Of a stretch of DNA of 64,000 nt, positions 61,388-64,000 are shown piece after piece. Made by a program: the position numbers and the translations under genes. The stretch is from contig NZ_JACXIZ010000003.1 of the NCBI RefSeq assembly GCF_014705605.1, positions 62,001 to 126,000 on the forward strand, written 5' to 3'. Position 1 is the first letter of the stretch. Each line of letters starts with the position of its first letter. The notes beneath the pieces are model-generated. The model was not told where the DNA came from. It ran no database searches and saw only the letters and a program-made list of their open reading frames with translations. The DNA is from Paenibacillus sabuli. Its GTDB lineage: Bacteria > Bacillota > Bacilli > Paenibacillales > Paenibacillaceae.

Positions 61388-64000
61388 ATGACAACGAATC
61401 TTAGTCCCGGTTGCAACCGCAAGCGCCAACGCAATCACTTGTCGCGGCTGCTGCGCAAGCGCCAGCAGCAGCCGCGCAAGCTGCTGCAGCTGCTGCTCGC
61501 CGCACTGCTGCTGGGCGCGCCGGGCCTGGCGCTGCCGCCCGCGCCCGCGCAGGCCTACGTCAGCGCGCTCGGCGACGTCATCGGCACGGCGGTGTCCGGC
61601 GATACCTTGACGCTGACGGTCGACAACGGCGCCGAGCCCGGCGACGACCTGCTGGAGCTGAGCGCGCTGGAGAGCGGCCTGCTCAAGGTCAACTATCGTC
61701 CCAACGGCGTCGCTTCCAGCGCGAGCACGCCAATGCTCGATCCGGCGGCGAGCTTCGCCGGAGCGGGCGCGACGATCGATACGTCCGGCGACCCGATCCT
61801 CGTGGAGACAGCGGCGATGACGGTTGAGATCGCGCGCACGCCGGCCCGCATGACGATCAAGCGCGCCGACGGCACGACGCTGCTCTGGGAGCCGGCGGCA
61901 GGCGGCGTCTTCCACGATGGCGTGCGCTTCCAGCACGCCTCGGGGCATCACATGTACGGCATCCGTGGGTACAATGCGTTCGAGGATGAGGGCGACCTGC
62001 TGCGCAGCAGCAGCACCCACCCGGCCCATGCTGGCGAGCAGGGCGACACCGGCGGCCCGTTCATCTGGTCGACGGCCGGCTACGGGGTGCTCGTCGACAG
62101 CGACGGCGGCTACCCGTACACCGACGACGCCAGCGGCAAGCTGGAGTTCTATTACGGCGGCACGCCGACGGAGAACCGGCGCTACACCAAGACGAATGTG
62201 GAGTACTACGTCATGCTGGGCGATCCCTACGCCATCATGGACACCTATGCCGACGTGACCGGAGCTTCGCCGCTGCTTCCGGACTGGTCGCTCGGCTTCA
62301 GCAATTTCGAGTGGGGCATCGACCAGGACGAGCTGGAGCAGATCGTGGACACGTACCGGGCGAAGAATATCCCGCTCGACGGGTTCGCGCTCGATTACGA
62401 CTGGAAGCGCTACGGCGAGGACAATTACGGCGAATTCGCCTGGAACACGGCGAATTTTCCCGATGCGGCATCAACCGATCTGAAGGACGACATGACCGCG
62501 CGCGGCGTCAAGCTGATCGGCATCACCAAGCCGCGCGTCGTCACGCGCGACTTCTCCGGCGATCGCACCGATCAGTATGCCGACGCCGAAGCGGGCGGCT
62601 ACTGGTACCCGGGCCACGCCGAGTACACCGACTACTTCATCCCGGTGACGGTGCGCAGCGTCGATCCTTACAGTCAAGCGGCGCGGGACTGGCTGTGGGA
62701 TCACTCCGAGGACGCCTTCGACAAGGGCATCGCCGGCTGGTGGAACGACGAGACGGACAAGGTGTCCTCCGGCGCGGCGCAGTACTGGTTCGGCAACTTC
62801 ATGACGACGCACTGGTCGCAGGCAATGTACGAGGGGCAGCGCGACTATACGGACGATGCGCAGCGCGTCTGGCAGACGGCGCGCACGTACTACCCCGGGG
62901 CGCAGCGCTACGCAACGACGCTGTGGTCGGGGGACATCGGCGTGCAGTTCAAGAAAGGCGACCACGTCGGCTGGGCGGCCGGGATGCGCGAGCAGCGCGC
63001 GGTCATGCTCTCTGCGGTTAACCTCGGCCAGCCGAAGTGGGGGATGGACACGGGCGGCTTCAATCAGAGCATCAACCCGCATCCCGAGCTGTACGCGCGA
63101 TGGATGCAGTTCGGCGCGCTCACGCCGGTCTTCCGCGCCCACGGCAACTTCAACCAGCAGCGCCAGCCGTGGTATTACGGCATGACCGCCGAGTCGGCGG
63201 CCAAGGCGGCGATCCAGCTGCGCTATTCGTTACTGCCGTATCTGTATGCCTATGAGCGCAGCGCCTATGATAGCGGCGTGGGGCTCGTGCGACCGCTGCT
63301 TTTTGACTATCCGAATGACGCGCAGGCGGCCAACTACACCGATGCCTGGATGTTCGGGGATTGGCTGCTCGCCGCGCCCGTCGTGGACGAGGGTCAGACG
63401 TCCAAGGCGATCTATCTCCCCGCGGGCGAGTGGACGGATTACTTCCGCGGACATACGTACACCGGCGGCCAGACGATTCACTATCCGGTCAACGCCGAGA
63501 GCTGGACGGATATGCCGCTGTTCGTCAAGGCGGGCGCGATCATTCCGAGCCGCGACGTGCAGGACTACGTCGGGCAGACGGCTGCGGAGGCAGTCGAAGT
63601 CGACGTATGGCCGTCGGCAAGCGAGACGGCGTTCACTTACTACGAGGACGACGGCGCCAGCTACGACTACGAGGATGGCGAGACGTTCGCCCAGCGGCTG
63701 ACGACGCAGCAGAGCGGGGGCACGATCGCCTTCACCGCGGAGGCGGCTGCAGGGACGTACACGCCCGAGGCGGAGCATTATCTCGTGAAGCTGCACGGCC
63801 AGGCCGGCACGACGGCGACGCTGAACGGCTCTGCGCTGACCGCAGCGGCCGATCTGGAGGCGTTGCGCGCCATGGCGGGCGAGGGCTGGGCGATTGGACG
63901 CGACCTGTACGGCCCGGTCACGTATGTGAAGCTGGCGGCGGGCGCGGCTACAGCCAAGACGCTGAGCGTGAGCGGCAGCGTATCGCCAGCCGCGAGCGCG
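61388..64000 (+). CDS. ctsZ: Secreted 6-alpha-glucosyltransferase (GH31), partial
   Basis: 871 codons in the window, frame open at the end; the known CtsZ has 1284 residues. ATG at 61388 lies 9 nt after AAGGTGG; a second ATG at 61384 is out of frame. Long Arg/Gln-rich signal peptide with cleavage after AQA (residue 56). The mature N-terminus YVSALGDVIGTAVSGDTLTL matches the remembered CtsZ start. The GH31 barrel shows FALDYDWKRYG, GWWNDETDK (Asp454, likely nucleophile), TTLWSGDIGVQF (Asp516, likely acid/base) and WGMDTGGFNQ. It makes alpha-1,6-glucosyl maltooligosaccharides, the donor for CtsY. CBM35 modules expected downstream are outside the window. Confidence 0.88.
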   Translation, partial: MTTNLSPGCNRKRQRNHLSRLLRKRQQQPRKLLQLLLAALLLGAPGLALPPAPAQAYVSALGDVIGTAVSGDTLTLTVDNGAEPGDDLLELSALESGLLKVNYRPNGVASSASTPMLDPAASFAGAGATIDTSGDPILVETAAMTVEIARTPARMTIKRADGTTLLWEPAAGGVFHDGVRFQHASGHHMYGIRGYNAFEDEGDLLRSSSTHPAHAGEQGDTGGPFIWSTAGYGVLVDSDGGYPYTDDASGKLEFYYGGTPTENRRYTKTNVEYYVMLGDPYAIMDTYADVTGASPLLPDWSLGFSNFEWGIDQDELEQIVDTYRAKNIPLDGFALDYDWKRYGEDNYGEFAWNTANFPDAASTDLKDDMTARGVKLIGITKPRVVTRDFSGDRTDQYADAEAGGYWYPGHAEYTDYFIPVTVRSVDPYSQAARDWLWDHSEDAFDKGIAGWWNDETDKVSSGAAQYWFGNFMTTHWSQAMYEGQRDYTDDAQRVWQTARTYYPGAQRYATTLWSGDIGVQFKKGDHVGWAAGMREQRAVMLSAVNLGQPKWGMDTGGFNQSINPHPELYARWMQFGALTPVFRAHGNFNQQRQPWYYGMTAESAAKAAIQLRYSLLPYLYAYERSAYDSGVGLVRPLLFDYPNDAQAANYTDAWMFGDWLLAAPVVDEGQTSKAIYLPAGEWTDYFRGHTYTGGQTIHYPVNAESWTDMPLFVKAGAIIPSRDVQDYVGQTAAEAVEVDVWPSASETAFTYYEDDGASYDYEDGETFAQRLTTQQSGGTIAFTAEAAAGTYTPEAEHYLVKLHGQAGTTATLNGSALTAAADLEALRAMAGEGWAIGRDLYGPVTYVKLAAGAATAKTLSVSGSVSPAASA

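Noticed and set aside
1-64000. tRNA, rRNA, integrase or transposase genes
   Set aside because: None recognised on either strand when reading the intergenic regions and translated frames; a covariance-model search was not possible.

Overview
The window looks like chromosomal DNA from a high-GC spore-forming Firmicute of the Paenibacillaceae (Paenibacillus/Cohnella type). The reasons are strong GGAGG ribosome sites, YesM/YesN two-component pairs beside sugar ABC importers that lack their own ATPase, an AbrB-type regulator, a YflT-type stress protein, SLH-domain debris and Gram-positive lipoproteins. No rRNA, tRNA, CRISPR array, phage or intact transposase was recognised.

Layout. (1) 1-6048, minus strand: YesM/YesN sensor-regulator pair, a sugar-binding lipoprotein and an LplB-type permease cut by the window edge. 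(2) 6196-12134: alpha-glucan storage and turnover (glgC and glgA divergent, a cytoplasmic GH13 enzyme), a small exported protein and a YflT-type stress protein with a sigma-B-like promoter. (3) 12374-19085: a signalling cluster of two large hybrid histidine kinases flanking a CheR methyltransferase, without CheB. (4) 19348-20759: a CobW-type metal GTPase overlapping a DoxX-type membrane protein. (5) 21587-37532: a 16-kb catabolic operon divergent from an IclR regulator. It holds pxpB-pxpC, a NitT/TauT-type ABC importer, a UbiD-family decarboxylase, pxpA, a fumarate-reductase-like flavoprotein with a mini 2Fe-2S partner, a three-subunit molybdenum hydroxylase, a dihydroxyphthalate-decarboxylase-like protein, and XdhC and MocA for cofactor maturation. 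(6) 37777-46394: single genes (AlkC, SDR plus a mannonate-dehydratase-like enolase, AbrB-like, 2-hydroxyacid dehydrogenase, AraC, PhyH dioxygenase) around gene remnants of ptsI and an SLH protein. (7) 46521-64000: a cycloalternan (cyclic tetrasaccharide) locus with a LacI regulator, ABC importer, cytoplasmic GH31 enzyme, secreted 3-alpha-isomaltosyltransferase (ctsY) and secreted 6-alpha-glucosyltransferase (ctsZ, cut by the window end).

How the genes fit together. In region 7 the secreted CtsZ and CtsY are expected to convert extracellular starch dextrins to the cyclic tetrasaccharide. The ABC system would import the product and the cytoplasmic GH31 enzyme would open or hydrolyse it. A LacI repressor has two matching 14-bp palindromes, one beside a good sigma-A promoter 440 bp upstream of its own gene and one over its stop codon just before the transporter. 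In region 5 the gene content (molybdenum hydroxylase, prFMN-type decarboxylase, ring-reductase-like flavoprotein, ATP-dependent lactam opening by PxpABC) suggests a pathway for an N-heterocyclic carboxylate. I know of no described pathway with exactly this set, and the substrate is unknown.

The cts locus carries unusual repeats: two copies of a roughly 190-bp dispersed inverted-repeat element, a four-unit palindrome array, several tandem arrays, and a cytoplasmic GH31 enzyme swollen by Ala/Gly/Glu-rich low-complexity insertions.
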